Positions 1 through 8,038 of a stretch of DNA of 64,000 nt are shown in pieces (positions within the stretch are counted from its first letter, which is position 1; every line of letters starts with the position of its first letter). The DNA is from DATMER01 sp963741305. GTDB lineage: Bacteria; Acidobacteriota; Thermoanaerobaculia; Multivoradales; UBA5704. Where the stretch lies: positions 310,001 to 374,000 of the forward strand of contig CAVUHL010000003.1 in NCBI GenBank assembly GCA_963741305.1, read 5' to 3'. The notes under the pieces are model-generated. The model did not search any database. It saw only the letters and a list, made by a program, of their open reading frames with translations, and was not told where the DNA came from. The position numbers and the translations under genes were made by a program.

Positions 1-326
1 AGGCGTTCCTCGACCCAATAGGTCAGCGGCTGGTCGCTCGACGCGCCTGTTTCCGGGAGGAGCAGGGTGATGGTCTCGGCCATGTCGCCGACCGCGTCGT
101 AGCACTCTCCGAAGAGCCATTCGGAGATGCCTGCCATCTCGTTCGCCCACTCGCGGACCTTGTTCCTGGGGACCACCTGCCGGGGCCGGCGCCCGCTCAG
201 GAAGTAGACCACCCAGGCGGCATCCGCAGGGGGAGCGGCGGAGAAGTAGCGGATGAGCGCGTCCAGCTTCTCGTTGGTCTTGGTGGTCTCGTCCAACGCG
301 GTATAGAGATCGGCGAAGGCCCTCAT
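1..326 (-). CDS. ATP-dependent DNA ligase, N-terminal part (cut by window edge)
   Basis: Only the first 108 or so codons are visible; the gene runs off the left edge. The translation begins MRAFADLYTALDETTKTNEK, the usual opening of bacterial ATP-dependent DNA ligases, where this helical DNA-binding domain precedes the adenylation domain. The catalytic KxDG motif lies outside the window. Its start ATG overlaps the stop of the upstream exonuclease gene by four bases (ATGA), so the two are probably translationally coupled. A ligase beside a metallo-beta-lactamase exonuclease and a helicase is a known bacterial repair arrangement. The family call is firm for the visible part; the integrity of the rest cannot be judged. 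Confidence 0.85.
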   Translation of the reverse strand, partial: MRAFADLYTALDETTKTNEKLDALIRYFSAAPPADAAWVVYFLSGRRPRQVVPRNKVREWANEMAGISEWLFGECYDAVGDMAETITLLLPETGASSDQPLTYWVEER

Positions 327-1333
327 GGGGCTTCCTCGACCTCGTCGCCCGTATCGTCCCGCTCGTCGGAAAAGCGGGTCGGCACGACATGGGCGTCAAT
401 ACCCTGCTCCACCAGCCAGCGGACGACCGCGGCGGTATAGCCATGCGTCACCCAGACCCGCTCGGCACCGGTCGCCTGGATGGTTTCGGTCAAAGCGGGC
501 CAGTCCACATGGTCCGACAGCGCGAATCCCCGATCGATCGACCGCTGGCGGCGGGCACCGCGGATCCGCATCCAGCCCGAGGCGAAGCCAGTCGATAGAG
601 CGCCGAATTTGCGCGTCCAGGGGGTGCCCCGTGCCGAAGGGGGAGCGACGATGAGCGCCCGGGACCAATCGGGTTTTTCCGCCGCGGCGACGTGCTGCGT
701 CTCGGGAAGAGGGATGCCGGTTGCGCGGTACTCGCGGTTCAGGCGCTCGACCGCGCCGTGGGTGTAGATCGGGCCGATGGAGGGATCGACGCCCGCGAGC
801 AATCGCTGGGCCTTGCCGAGAGAGTAGCCGAAGAGAAGGCTGGCCCTGCCTGCCTCCTGGTTCTTCCGCCACCAGAGATCAACCGCGGCGAACACGGCCG
901 ACTGAGGCTCCCAGCGGTAGATCGGCAGGCCGAAGGTCGACTCGGTCACGAAGGTATGGCAGCGTACGAGGTCGAACGGGGAGCAGGTCGCATCGGGCTC
1001 GGTCTTGTAGTCCCCGGTCACGACCCAGACTTCGCCGGCATGCTCGACCCGCACCTGGGCCGAGCCCAGGATGTGCCCGGCCGGATGGAGGGAGACCCGC
1101 ACGCCGTTCAGGTGGACGGCCTCGCCATAGGGGACCGCCTGGATCGACGCCTCCTCGCCCAGCCGGACCCGGCTCACCCGCGCGCCTTCCTCCGATACGA
1201 GATGATGGCGGCATCCCCAGGTCAGATGATCGCCGTGAGCGTGGGTCACCACGGCACGGTCGACCGGCTTCCAGGGGTCAATGTGGAAGCCTCCGGCCTC
1301 GCAATACAGGCCGGCTTCCGTCAGCCGGATCAT
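323..1333 (-). CDS. Ligase-associated DNA exonuclease, metallo-beta-lactamase fold
   Basis: This 336-residue protein begins MIRLTEAGLYCEAGGFHIDP and carries THAHGDHLTWG near residue 34, the metal-binding HxHxDH motif of the metallo-beta-lactamase/beta-CASP superfamily. Further family motifs are HPAGHILGSAQ, GDYKTEPD and a C-terminal VTHGYT. The length fits the ligase-associated exonuclease family (mRNA 3'-end-processing-like fold). A much longer open frame extends upstream, but it overlaps the helicase gene in another frame and is not supported. The start ATG overlaps the helicase stop by four bases and the stop overlaps the ligase start by four bases, so helicase, exonuclease and ligase form one operon. 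The likely role is DNA end trimming before ligation. Confidence 0.9.
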   Translation of the reverse strand: MIRLTEAGLYCEAGGFHIDPWKPVDRAVVTHAHGDHLTWGCRHHLVSEEGARVSRVRLGEEASIQAVPYGEAVHLNGVRVSLHPAGHILGSAQVRVEHAGEVWVVTGDYKTEPDATCSPFDLVRCHTFVTESTFGLPIYRWEPQSAVFAAVDLWWRKNQEAGRASLLFGYSLGKAQRLLAGVDPSIGPIYTHGAVERLNREYRATGIPLPETQHVAAAEKPDWSRALIVAPPSARGTPWTRKFGALSTGFASGWMRIRGARRQRSIDRGFALSDHVDWPALTETIQATGAERVWVTHGYTAAVVRWLVEQGIDAHVVPTRFSDERDDTGDEVEEAP

Positions 1334-3837
1334 CCTGCTACTCGCCGCACCCGGAACGCGGCCACGGCTTGAGGTTCGCCCTCGGGGAGGGCGGAAGCCA
1401 TGCGGCGGGCGACCTTGGCCCAATTGGCTTGGGCTGTCCATTTCTTCGCCTCGACCGGCTCGCTGACCACGCCGGGAGCGGTCAGCCGGGCGGCGAGGTC
1501 GGGCCGGGGCCGTCCCTGCGCATCGACGGCTACGGCCTCGAAATCGACCCCTCTCTTGTAAATGGCCAGGAGGCCGAAGACCTCCTCCTTGCCGGGCACC
1601 TGGATGAGGGCCACCTGGCCGCGGGGGCCTTCCTCCAGCTCCATCAGGACCCCCTCGACCAGCGGATGGCCCGAGGCGAAGTAATCCAGGGTCTCCCGGT
1701 CTACCGCTTCGGCGCGGTCGAAGGTGCCGAGGTAGCGCGAGCCCGGCGGGACGCCCGGGATGTGATCGATCAGGGCTTCCCAGCCGAACTCGATCCCCCA
1801 GACGCTCCGGCCGCTCTGCGGCTCCACGAGGAAGCCGAAGCGGCCCGCGGCGCGCAGGACGACCTCCTCGTTCAGGAGGTCCAGGTCCGGCGGCACGCGG
1901 GCGAGGATCTCTTCTTCCATCTGGGGGCGGTACGGGTCCCGGTGCAGCTCGTGATAGGCGGCGCTCCGCACCCGGTCGTGCGCCTCCTGCGCCTCCTTGA
2001 GCACCTCTTCGAAGACGGCCGGGTCGACCTCCTCGGGCCCATGCAGGGCTTCCCGTTCGACCGCCCTGGCCACATGCCTCAGCTCCCGTTCCAGCCCGCC
2101 GAGCGGTTCCTTGAAGAGGCCGATGGCCTCGTAGAGCCCCGCGACTGCCCGGCCCAGGCCGGCCGGCGGCCGGAAGTAGACGATCTCGGTGGGGATCGTC
2201 CGGCCGATCCGGTCGAGCCGCCCGATCCGTTGCTCGACGACGGCCGGGTTCCACGGCAGGTCGAAGAGCACGAGCCGGTTGCAGAACTGGAAATTGCGCC
2301 CCTCGCCGCCGGCCTCCGTGGAGATGAGGACCCCCGGCCCTTCCGGCAGCCGGAACTGTGCTACCTCGATATCCCGGCGCTCGGGCGCGAGGTCCTCATG
2401 AAAGAGGCCGGCCCGCACCCGGCCTTCCCGTTCGATGGCCTGCTTGAGCTTGTCCAGAGTCGCCTTGTGGGCCACGAAGACCAGCGTCTTCTCTCCAGCC
2501 TGCTGCCAGCGGGCCGCCTGCTCGGCCAGCCAGCGCACCCGGGGGTCGGCGCGCTCGGCCTCGGCGATCAGGTCCACGAGCTCCGGGTCCGCCAGTGCGG
2601 AGGGCGAGGATAGGGCCCGGACGATCCGTTCCGCCTTGCGGCGCTCGGCCACGGCATTTTCGGCCGGCTGGGAGCGCACCCGGTGCTCCAGTCGGAGAAG
2701 CGCATCCCAGCCCTCGGGATCATTGATCTCCATGGGGACCCCGACTCGCGGCGGGAGCCCCCCGATGTCGACCCTGCGGGTGGAACTGGTACAGGGAGGG
2801 AGGGGCTCGCGCCGGGCCAGGCGCTCGGCGAAGCTCTCCGCCTCCGGAAATTCCTCAGGGCGCAGGAGCTGGAGCAGGCGGAAGAAGCCGTGAGCGTCGT
2901 CCTCCAGCGGGGTCGCGGTCAGGAGGAGGACGTGCCGGCCTACCGCTGCGATCGGGGCGACGGCCCGGTACGCTTCGTTTCCCGGATGGCCGGGTGGCCG
3001 CCGCAGGTGATGGGCCTCGTCGATCACCAGAAGGTCGATTCCAGCCTCGGCGGCCTGCTCGCTGAGCCGCCGCCGGGAGGAGAGCAGGTTGAGCCCGATC
3101 ACCGAGCGCCGGTGGATGTCGAACGGGTTGAAGTCGGGCCCATGATCGCGGGCCACGTCGGCCAGGCGCTTCTCGTCGAGCAGGGCGAACGCCTGGTGGT
3201 ATTTGCGCCACAGCTCGCCGAGCCACTGCAAGGTCAGGGTCTCGGGTGCGACGATCAGGGTACGGTCGGCGCGGCCGGTCTGAAGGAGGCGGTTGAGGAT
3301 CAGGCAGGCCTCGACGGTCTTGCCGAGCCCCACCTCGTCGGCCAGGAGCCAGCGCACCGGGTCGCTATGGCAGGCACGCTCCGCGGCATAGAGCTGGTGG
3401 GGGAAGATCTGGATGCGTCCGCCGAGGAAGGAGCCCAGGCCGCCGGCCTGACGCAGGCGCTGGAGGCGCAGCCCGTCCAGGCGGTTCACGAAGTCGTCGT
3501 AGCTGTCCACCTGCCCCCGGGCCAGGCGCTCGGTGAGGGGAAGCTCGACGGGCAGAGGCCAGAGATCGGAGACCGCGACCTCGCGGCCATCCTCCAGACG
3601 GCAGAAGCCGCCCTCGCAGGAGGCGACCACGACCGGTTCGTCATTGCCGTCGAGGCGCGCCCGGGTCCCCGGCTTGAGGGCCAAGGCGATGAGAGCGTCC
3701 GAACCGGTGGCGAAGGCGAGCGTCTGGCCGCTGTCCGGGAAGTGCACCTGGACATTGCGGCCGAGGATCTCGACCACCTCGCCGGGGCCGAGCTCGGGAT
3801 TGAATCGGTGTGTCAGACGGTCGCCGGGTTTCCACAT
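1330..3837 (-). CDS. RapA-like SNF2/DEAD-family helicase
   Basis: This 835-residue protein begins MWKPGDRLTHRFNPELGPGE, a small Tudor-like N-terminal region as in RapA. Walker A (DEVGLGKTVEA) lies near residues 167-177 and the DEAH box (VIDEAHHLRR) near 271-280. LLLTATPLEDD, STEAGGEGRNFQFC and QRIGRLDRIGR are SNF2 helicase motifs III, V and VI. RapA recycles RNA polymerase; a role on DNA ends is also possible because the gene leads an operon with the exonuclease and ligase. The start was placed at the first Met of the conserved N-terminus. A longer frame upstream reads through the 21-bp tandem array and is rejected. At 835 residues it is somewhat shorter than E. coli RapA (968). Confidence 0.85.
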   Translation of the reverse strand: MWKPGDRLTHRFNPELGPGEVVEILGRNVQVHFPDSGQTLAFATGSDALIALALKPGTRARLDGNDEPVVVASCEGGFCRLEDGREVAVSDLWPLPVELPLTERLARGQVDSYDDFVNRLDGLRLQRLRQAGGLGSFLGGRIQIFPHQLYAAERACHSDPVRWLLADEVGLGKTVEACLILNRLLQTGRADRTLIVAPETLTLQWLGELWRKYHQAFALLDEKRLADVARDHGPDFNPFDIHRRSVIGLNLLSSRRRLSEQAAEAGIDLLVIDEAHHLRRPPGHPGNEAYRAVAPIAAVGRHVLLLTATPLEDDAHGFFRLLQLLRPEEFPEAESFAERLARREPLPPCTSSTRRVDIGGLPPRVGVPMEINDPEGWDALLRLEHRVRSQPAENAVAERRKAERIVRALSSPSALADPELVDLIAEAERADPRVRWLAEQAARWQQAGEKTLVFVAHKATLDKLKQAIEREGRVRAGLFHEDLAPERRDIEVAQFRLPEGPGVLISTEAGGEGRNFQFCNRLVLFDLPWNPAVVEQRIGRLDRIGRTIPTEIVYFRPPAGLGRAVAGLYEAIGLFKEPLGGLERELRHVARAVEREALHGPEEVDPAVFEEVLKEAQEAHDRVRSAAYHELHRDPYRPQMEEEILARVPPDLDLLNEEVVLRAAGRFGFLVEPQSGRSVWGIEFGWEALIDHIPGVPPGSRYLGTFDRAEAVDRETLDYFASGHPLVEGVLMELEEGPRGQVALIQVPGKEEVFGLLAIYKRGVDFEAVAVDAQGRPRPDLAARLTAPGVVSEPVEAKKWTAQANWAKVARRMASALPEGEPQAVAAFRVRRVAG

Positions 3838-3861
3838 CGCGGCGCATTGTAACCGCCGGCC

Positions 3862-4092
3862 AGCGGGTAGATCCCTCCGACCAGCGGGTGGAACCCTCCA
3901 ACGAGTGGGTAGACCCTGGCAACGAGTGGGTGGACGCGAGCAACCACGGGGTAGCCCCCTCTGGCCATCGGGTATGGACTTCAAACGGCTGGATGGAGCC
4001 CGGAGCTTACTGGTTTGTGTCTGGGAATGACTGGTTTCCTTCCAGCTACCCAACGGGTAGACCCATCTACCTGGTGGGTAGCGCGCTCCAAG
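3862..4092. repeat. 21-bp-period tandem array (array A)
   Basis: About eleven degenerate units of exactly 21 bp fill the gap between the helicase and the YgiT-type gene. The clearest units begin GCGGGTAGATCCCTCC, GCGGGTGGAACCCTCC, GTGGGTAGACCCTGGC and GTGGGTGGACGCGAGC. Towards 4092 the units diverge but keep the spacing of the GGGTA/GGTTT core. Because 21 is divisible by three, several frames stay open and give heptad-like peptides such as SNEWVDP; no ribosome-binding site or conserved start supports coding. The same period and GGGTAGA core recur elsewhere in the window. Function unknown. Confidence 0.8.
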
Positions 4093-4142
4093 CAGTGGTT
4101 TGAGGCACGCGGGTCTGCCCGCAGGGGACTGAATACCGCGGG

Positions 4143-4367
4143 CTAGGCGTATTCGTAGAGAGGGATCGTGCGAGAGGGTTCGGGCGCGTCCTGGAGCAGA
4201 GCCTCCAGGTGCCGCACTGTCTCGGGCTTCAGCAGAACGTCTCCACAGACGGGGCAGACTTCGGCAGGGACATGATCGATGACGATGAGTCGACCCTGGT
4301 GCCGCACGGTATGGGTGATCTGGCGGGCCTCGTACTCCCCGGGGCATCCCTGGATGCTGCACTTCAT
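4143..4367 (-). CDS. YgiT-type zinc-finger protein (antitoxin-like)
   Basis: This 74-residue protein starts MKCSIQGCPGEYE and contains two CxxC-type zinc ligand pairs: CSIQGC near the N-terminus and CPVCGD near residues 43-48. This is the zinc-finger half of the YgiT/MqsA family, without the long HTH half found in E. coli MqsA. An upstream in-frame Met exists, but the chosen start sits at the conserved N-terminus and overlaps the stop of the DUF4258 gene by four bases. Pairing of a DUF4258 protein with a YgiT-type zinc finger is common in bacteria and is read as a toxin-antitoxin-like module. DNA binding and neutralisation are inferred. Confidence 0.8.
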   Translation of the reverse strand: MKCSIQGCPGEYEARQITHTVRHQGRLIVIDHVPAEVCPVCGDVLLKPETVRHLEALLQDAPEPSRTIPLYEYA

Positions 4368-4696
4368 GGTTGTCTTCTCCTCCGGGTCGGAGTCTCCCAC
4401 TTTGGCGGCTTCGGCTCGTAAACCGTGATCAAGATCAGGAGCGGCTGCTCGGTCGTGCAAACGACATGAAGAGGCCGCCTCCCTTCAGTATAGCCGCACA
4501 TCAGACAGCAGGCCCCCCGGAGGTGCTCCGGGTAGTGCTCAAGAACCTGGCCCTTTTGCAGGGCTTCCAGTACATCGCTGAGGAGGATGTCCTCCTCGGC
4601 CATCTCCTGTTGGGCATGTTGAGTCAGTCGGAGCTCTTGCCGAGCTGCCTGCTGGGCGATTCGCCTTTCGATGAATCTGAAGTTGTCCGCTCCCAA
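4364..4696 (-). CDS. DUF4258 protein (putative toxin partner)
   Basis: This protein of about 110 residues carries the DUF4258 pattern LRLTQHAQQEMAEEDI, then VLEALQKGQVLEHYPEHLRG, and a C-terminal PLHVVCTTEQPLLILITVYEP. The fold is related to RelE/BrnT-like toxins, so RNase toxicity is possible but not shown. The start is not obvious: the frame is open far upstream, but a TTG at 4696 follows a GGGAGGTG Shine-Dalgarno-like run at good spacing; GTG at 4759 is the alternative. It is encoded just upstream of, and overlaps by four bases, the YgiT-type zinc-finger gene, so the pair is co-translated. Confidence 0.7.
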   Translation of the reverse strand: MGADNFRFIERRIAQQAARQELRLTQHAQQEMAEEDILLSDVLEALQKGQVLEHYPEHLRGACCLMCGYTEGRRPLHVVCTTEQPLLILITVYEPKPPKWETPTRRRRQP

Positions 4697-4789
4697 TCCA
4701 CCTCCCTGAGCCTGATCCTTCGAAGGGCGATAGTTTACTCTTTCTCGTGACGTGTTCACATTACGCGAGGCTGAGGGATACTCCCCTCC

Positions 4790-5572
4790 ATGGTCACCGT
4801 CCTTTGCCCGGTCCGAGGCTGCGGCGCTCTGCTGGAGCGCCGGGAGCAGTCCTGGGTCTGCCCGCGGGGACACTCCTTCGACATCGCCCGCACCGGCTAC
4901 TGCAACCTGCTCCAGCCACAAGACCGCAAGTCTAAGAGCCCCGGGGATCCGAAGGAGGCAGCCACGGCCCGGCGGCGCTTCTTGGAGGCCGGGCATGGAG
5001 ACTTCCTCCTCCGGGCCCTTCATGAAGAGATCCAAGGAACCACGGTCCTGGACGTGGGCTGCGGGGAAGGCTTCTTTCTGGGCTCGCTATCCAGAGACCG
5101 CGAGGCCCACGGCGTCGATCTCTCCGTTCCGGCAATCGATCTCGCCGCCCGGCGTTGGCCCGGGGTGAGCTGGTGGGTGGTCAACGCCGACCGCGCCCTC
5201 CCTTTCGCGGACGGCTCCTTCGACATGGCGCTCTCCATCGCTGGCCGGCGACCCGCGAGCGAGCTGCGGCGGGTGCTCGCGCCTAAGGGGCGCCTTCTGG
5301 TCGCGATCCCCGGGGAAGATGACCTGATCGAGCTGAGAGAGGCCGTCATGGGGGAAGGGAGGCTGCTTGACCGGGTAGAGAGGACTGTCGCAGAGCTGGT
5401 CGGAGCCTTCGAGCTGGAGGCCCACCGCACCGTGCGGTCCGTAGAGAAGGTGAATGCCCGGGATGCCCTGGCCGCCACCTACCGCGGAGCGCGGGAGAGC
5501 CAGCGGAAGAAGCTGGAAGATCTCGGCGAGATGCAGGTGACGCTGAGCTTCGACCTGCTGCGGTTCAAGTAA
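4790..5572 (+). CDS. rlmA: RlmA-like 23S rRNA (guanine-N1)-methyltransferase
   Basis: This 260-residue protein begins with an RlmA-type zinc finger (CPVRGCGALLE, then CPRGHSFDIARTGYCNLL), which binds the 23S rRNA hairpin. It then has a SAM-binding Rossmann core: VLDVGCGEGFFLGSL (motif I), HGVDLS (the acidic ribose-binding residue) and LPFADGSFDMALS. RRVLAPKGRLLVAIPGEDDL matches the RlmA catalytic region. Members methylate G745 or G748 of 23S rRNA, which can affect macrolide or tylosin binding. It is monocistronic and followed by an intrinsic terminator at 5590-5617. Confidence 0.88.
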   Translation: MVTVLCPVRGCGALLERREQSWVCPRGHSFDIARTGYCNLLQPQDRKSKSPGDPKEAATARRRFLEAGHGDFLLRALHEEIQGTTVLDVGCGEGFFLGSLSRDREAHGVDLSVPAIDLAARRWPGVSWWVVNADRALPFADGSFDMALSIAGRRPASELRRVLAPKGRLLVAIPGEDDLIELREAVMGEGRLLDRVERTVAELVGAFELEAHRTVRSVEKVNARDALAATYRGARESQRKKLEDLGEMQVTLSFDLLRFK

Positions 5573-5589
5573 GGCCGGCCCAAAGCAAA

Positions 5590-5617
5590 AACCCCGGCCT
5601 CTTGCGAGGCCGGGGTT
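5590..5617. terminator. Bidirectional intrinsic terminator after rlmA
   Basis: AACCCCGGCCTC and GAGGCCGGGGTT form a perfect 12-bp stem with a four-base loop (TTGC). On the plus strand it is followed by CTTTAGG. On the minus strand the T-tract is stronger (GGGGTTTTTGC), so the hairpin probably also ends the minus-strand small RNA described next. Confidence 0.85.
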
Positions 5618-5632
5618 CTTTAGGTCTGTGTC

Positions 5633-5703
5633 GGTGGCGTTGGGTTCCCCGTTCGGGTCAACCCTCCGTCATCTTTGGAGGAGCCTCTTACGAGGACGCC
5701 ACC
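5633..5703 (-). ncRNA. Candidate structured RNA, four-way junction
   Basis: GGTGGCGT (5633-5640) pairs perfectly with ACGCCACC (5696-5703). The enclosed bases form three more hairpins: GGGTT 5642-5646 with AACCC 5660-5664, CTCC 5664-5667 with GGAG 5677-5680 (sharing one base with the previous stem), and CCTC 5684-5687 with GAGG 5692-5695. The compact multi-branch fold lies between a very strong minus-strand ribosome-binding site and the minus-strand T-tract of the terminator, so the transcript is probably minus-strand and about 150-190 nt long. It does not match tRNA: there is no T-arm GTTCGA. The strand is inferred and no Rfam family was recognised. Confidence 0.4.
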
Positions 5704-5726
5704 TCCAAACCGTGACTATCGTTCAA
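5688..5726 (-). CDS. Candidate 12-codon ORF with a full-length Shine-Dalgarno
   Basis: On the minus strand AGAAAGGAGGTGATCC (5727-5742) is the exact complement of the usual 3' end of 16S rRNA. Five bases after its AGGAGGT core is a TTG that opens a 12-residue frame (MNDSHGLEVASS) ending in TAA. The stop falls inside the structured RNA above. Such an extended anti-SD match with ideal spacing is unlikely by chance, but the peptide has no homologue known to me. The site could instead trap ribosomes or act as a leader. No protein-coding gene follows on this strand before the terminator. Confidence 0.35.
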   Translation of the reverse strand: MNDSHGLEVASS

Positions 5727-5942
5727 GGATCACCTCCTTTCTGGGCGTATCCGTCTTCGGCGGGGCCCAACCCGCCCGGTCCCATTAGCCGCCCAAGCTG
5801 CTGAGGACCGCCACGTCACACCCCTAAAGGAAGCGCGTGGAGCCGGAACGACGACATGGTGCGGGAAAGAGGCGGCAATGTCAACGCCTCGTGATACCTT
5901 TCGCACCTTGAAAGCAGCACACCCACCGAGGAGCTGACGGCG

Positions 5943-6881
5943 ATGAAGAAAATCGGAATTCTGTTCGGCCAGGAAGACACCTTCCCCTGGGCCTTTCTGG
6001 ACCGCGTAAACAGCAAGAACGTGGCAGGGATCACCGCGGAGCCGGTGCGCATCGACAAGCTCGTCCAGGGCGAGCCCAGCGGATATGCCGTCATCATCGA
6101 CCGCATCTCCCAGGACGTCCCCTTCTACCGCGCCTACCTGAAGAACGCCGCCCTGAACGGCACCGCCGTCATCAACAACCCGTTCTGGTGGAGCGCGGAC
6201 GAAAAGTTCTTCAACAACTGCCTGGCCCTCAAGGTCGGCGTGGCCGTGCCCAAGACGGTCCTCCTGCCGTCCAAGGAAAACCCGCCGGATACCGGCGACA
6301 AGTCCTTCCGCAACCTGGCCTATCCCATGGACTGGGAGGCTATCTTCAACTACGTCGGCTGGCCCGCCTATTTCAAGCCCTTTGCCGGCGGCGGCTGGAA
6401 GAACGTCTACCGGCTGGAGAACCCCGACCAGTTCTTCCGCGTCTACAACGAGACCGGACAGCTCGTGATGATGCTCCAGGAAGAGGTCGTCTTCACCGAA
6501 TACTTCCGTTGCTACAGCCTGGACTGCCAGGACGTGCGCATCATGCAGTACGACCCCAGGCAGCCGTTTCACGCGCGGTACGTGCGCGGCGGCCCGCCGA
6601 TCGCCGACGCGTTGCTCGATCGTCTGGAAGGCGACGTCCTCAAGCTCAACAAGGCGCTGGGTTACGACTTCAACACCGTCGAGCTGGCGGTACGCGACGG
6701 CGTGCCCTATGCCATCGATTTCTGCAACCCGGCGCCGGACGCCGACGTGAACTCGATCGGCGAGGACAACTTCGAGTGGATCGTGGAGCACTCCGCCCAG
6801 ATGGCCCTTCGCAAGGCCGAGACCTTCGAAGAGGGCAAGGACAACCTCAGGTGGGGAGAGTTCGTTAAGGGACAGCCCTGA
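5943..6881 (+). CDS. ATP-grasp family carboxylate-amine ligase-like protein
   Basis: This 312-residue protein begins MKKIGILFGQEDTFPWAFLD. ATP-grasp features are GWPAYFKPFAGGGWKNVYRL (nucleotide-binding lysine and glycine-rich loop, near 139-158), MMLQEEVVFTEYFRCY, and the late acidic/Asn metal-binding segment GVPYAIDFCNPAPDAD. The architecture is RimK/glutathione-synthetase-like, so it probably joins an amine to an acyl phosphate made with ATP. It is the first gene of a tight plus-strand operon with a GCS2 ligase, an M29 aminopeptidase and a second ATP-grasp-like protein. GAGGAG about ten bases before the ATG supports the start. The substrate is unknown. Confidence 0.8.
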   Translation: MKKIGILFGQEDTFPWAFLDRVNSKNVAGITAEPVRIDKLVQGEPSGYAVIIDRISQDVPFYRAYLKNAALNGTAVINNPFWWSADEKFFNNCLALKVGVAVPKTVLLPSKENPPDTGDKSFRNLAYPMDWEAIFNYVGWPAYFKPFAGGGWKNVYRLENPDQFFRVYNETGQLVMMLQEEVVFTEYFRCYSLDCQDVRIMQYDPRQPFHARYVRGGPPIADALLDRLEGDVLKLNKALGYDFNTVELAVRDGVPYAIDFCNPAPDADVNSIGEDNFEWIVEHSAQMALRKAETFEEGKDNLRWGEFVKGQP

Positions 6882-6897
6882 GCCAGGGAATCAAACT

Positions 6898-8010
6898 ATG
6901 AGCGAAGCCAAGCTGTTCACGCTGGGTATCGAAGAAGAGTTCCAACTCATCGACCTGGAGACGCGCGACCTGCGCTCCCACGTGCAGCAGCTCCTGGAAG
7001 AGGGGAAGGAGATCCTCAGGGACGAGCTCAAGGCGGAGTTGCACCAGTCCGTCATCGAGGTCGGCACCCCGATCTGCCAGGACATCAAGGAGGCGCGCCG
7101 CGAGGTCGTCCGCTTGCGCAGCCAGCTCGCGGCCCTCGCGCGGCGCAACGGCCTCACCATCGCCGCGGCCGGCACCCACCCCTTCGCCCGCTGGCAGGAT
7201 CAGCTCATCACTCCGCTCCCGCGCTATGCGGAGATCGTCGAGGACCTGCAGCAGGTGGCCCGCGCCAACCTGATCTTCGGCCTCCATGTCCATGTCGGGA
7301 TCGACGACCGCGAGACCGCGGTCCACATCATGAACGCGGCCCGCTACTTCCTGCCGCACATCTTCGCCCTGTCCACCAACTCCCCCTTCTGGGAAGGGCG
7401 CAACACGGGCTTCAAGTCCTACCGCAGCAAGATCTTCGACCGCTTCCCGCGCACCGGCATCCCCGACCACTTCCAGAGCGTGTCGGAATACGACAACTAC
7501 ATCAAGCTGCTGATCAAGACCGGGTGCATCGACAACGCCAAGAAGATCTGGTGGGACATCCGCATGCACCCCTTCTTCGACACCCTTGAGTTCCGCATCT
7601 GCGACGTGCCCATGCGGGTCGAGGAGACGCTCGTCATCGCGGCCCTCTGCCAGGCGGTCACCTGCAAGCTGTACAAGCTGATCAAGCGCAACCTCGGCTT
7701 CCGCCTCTACCGCAGGTTGCTGATCAGCGAGAACAAGTGGCGGGCGGCGCGCTACGGCATCTCCGGCAGGCTGATCGACTTCGGCAAGCAGGAGGAGGTC
7801 GACTGCGTGACGCTGATCCACGAGCTGCTGGAGTTCATCGACGACGTGGTCGACGAGCTGGGCAGCCGCGAGGAGCTTGCCTGGGTCCACGAGATATTGC
7901 GGCATGGGACTGGCGCAGACCGACAGCTTGTGGTCTACAATCAGACGCAAGACGTCAAGGCAGTCGTGGACCATATCGTGGCCGAGACCCATCAGGGGCT
8001 GGACCTGTAG
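6898..8010 (+). CDS. GCS2-family carboxylate-amine ligase (YbdK-like)
   Basis: This 370-residue protein opens FTLGIEEEFQLIDLETRDL, the glutamate-binding strand of the glutamate-cysteine ligase type 2 family (COG2170). ELHQSVIEVGTPIC, GTHPFARW, NLIFGLHVHVGIDDRE and DTLEFRICDVPMRVEET are the remaining conserved blocks, covering ATP/metal binding and the catalytic barrel. Length matches YbdK (372). YbdK-type enzymes form gamma-glutamyl bonds in vitro, but their natural products are mostly unknown. It lies 16 bases after the first ATP-grasp gene and 28 bases before the M29 gene, so all act together. Confidence 0.88.
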   Translation: MSEAKLFTLGIEEEFQLIDLETRDLRSHVQQLLEEGKEILRDELKAELHQSVIEVGTPICQDIKEARREVVRLRSQLAALARRNGLTIAAAGTHPFARWQDQLITPLPRYAEIVEDLQQVARANLIFGLHVHVGIDDRETAVHIMNAARYFLPHIFALSTNSPFWEGRNTGFKSYRSKIFDRFPRTGIPDHFQSVSEYDNYIKLLIKTGCIDNAKKIWWDIRMHPFFDTLEFRICDVPMRVEETLVIAALCQAVTCKLYKLIKRNLGFRLYRRLLISENKWRAARYGISGRLIDFGKQEEVDCVTLIHELLEFIDDVVDELGSREELAWVHEILRHGTGADRQLVVYNQTQDVKAVVDHIVAETHQGLDL

Positions 8011-8038
8011 GCCCGGGCCTTGCAAAGCAAGGGGCGCT

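Noticed and set aside
323..2254. Very long minus-strand frame covering exonuclease and part of the helicase
   Set aside because: Only the part from 1333 down matches the exonuclease family; the rest overlaps the helicase gene in another frame and is a high-GC shadow.
721..2613. 630-codon plus-strand frame opposite the helicase
   Set aside because: Low-complexity Arg/Gly/Pro translation, antisense to a well-supported gene.
3810..4103. Plus-strand heptad peptide (SNEWVDP-like) across array A
   Set aside because: The 21-bp period keeps frames open; no ribosome-binding site and the units decay without keeping the peptide.
5633..5703. tRNA on either strand
   Set aside because: The four-stem shape resembles a cloverleaf, but T-arm and D-arm bases, an anticodon loop of seven and a 3' discriminator are missing.
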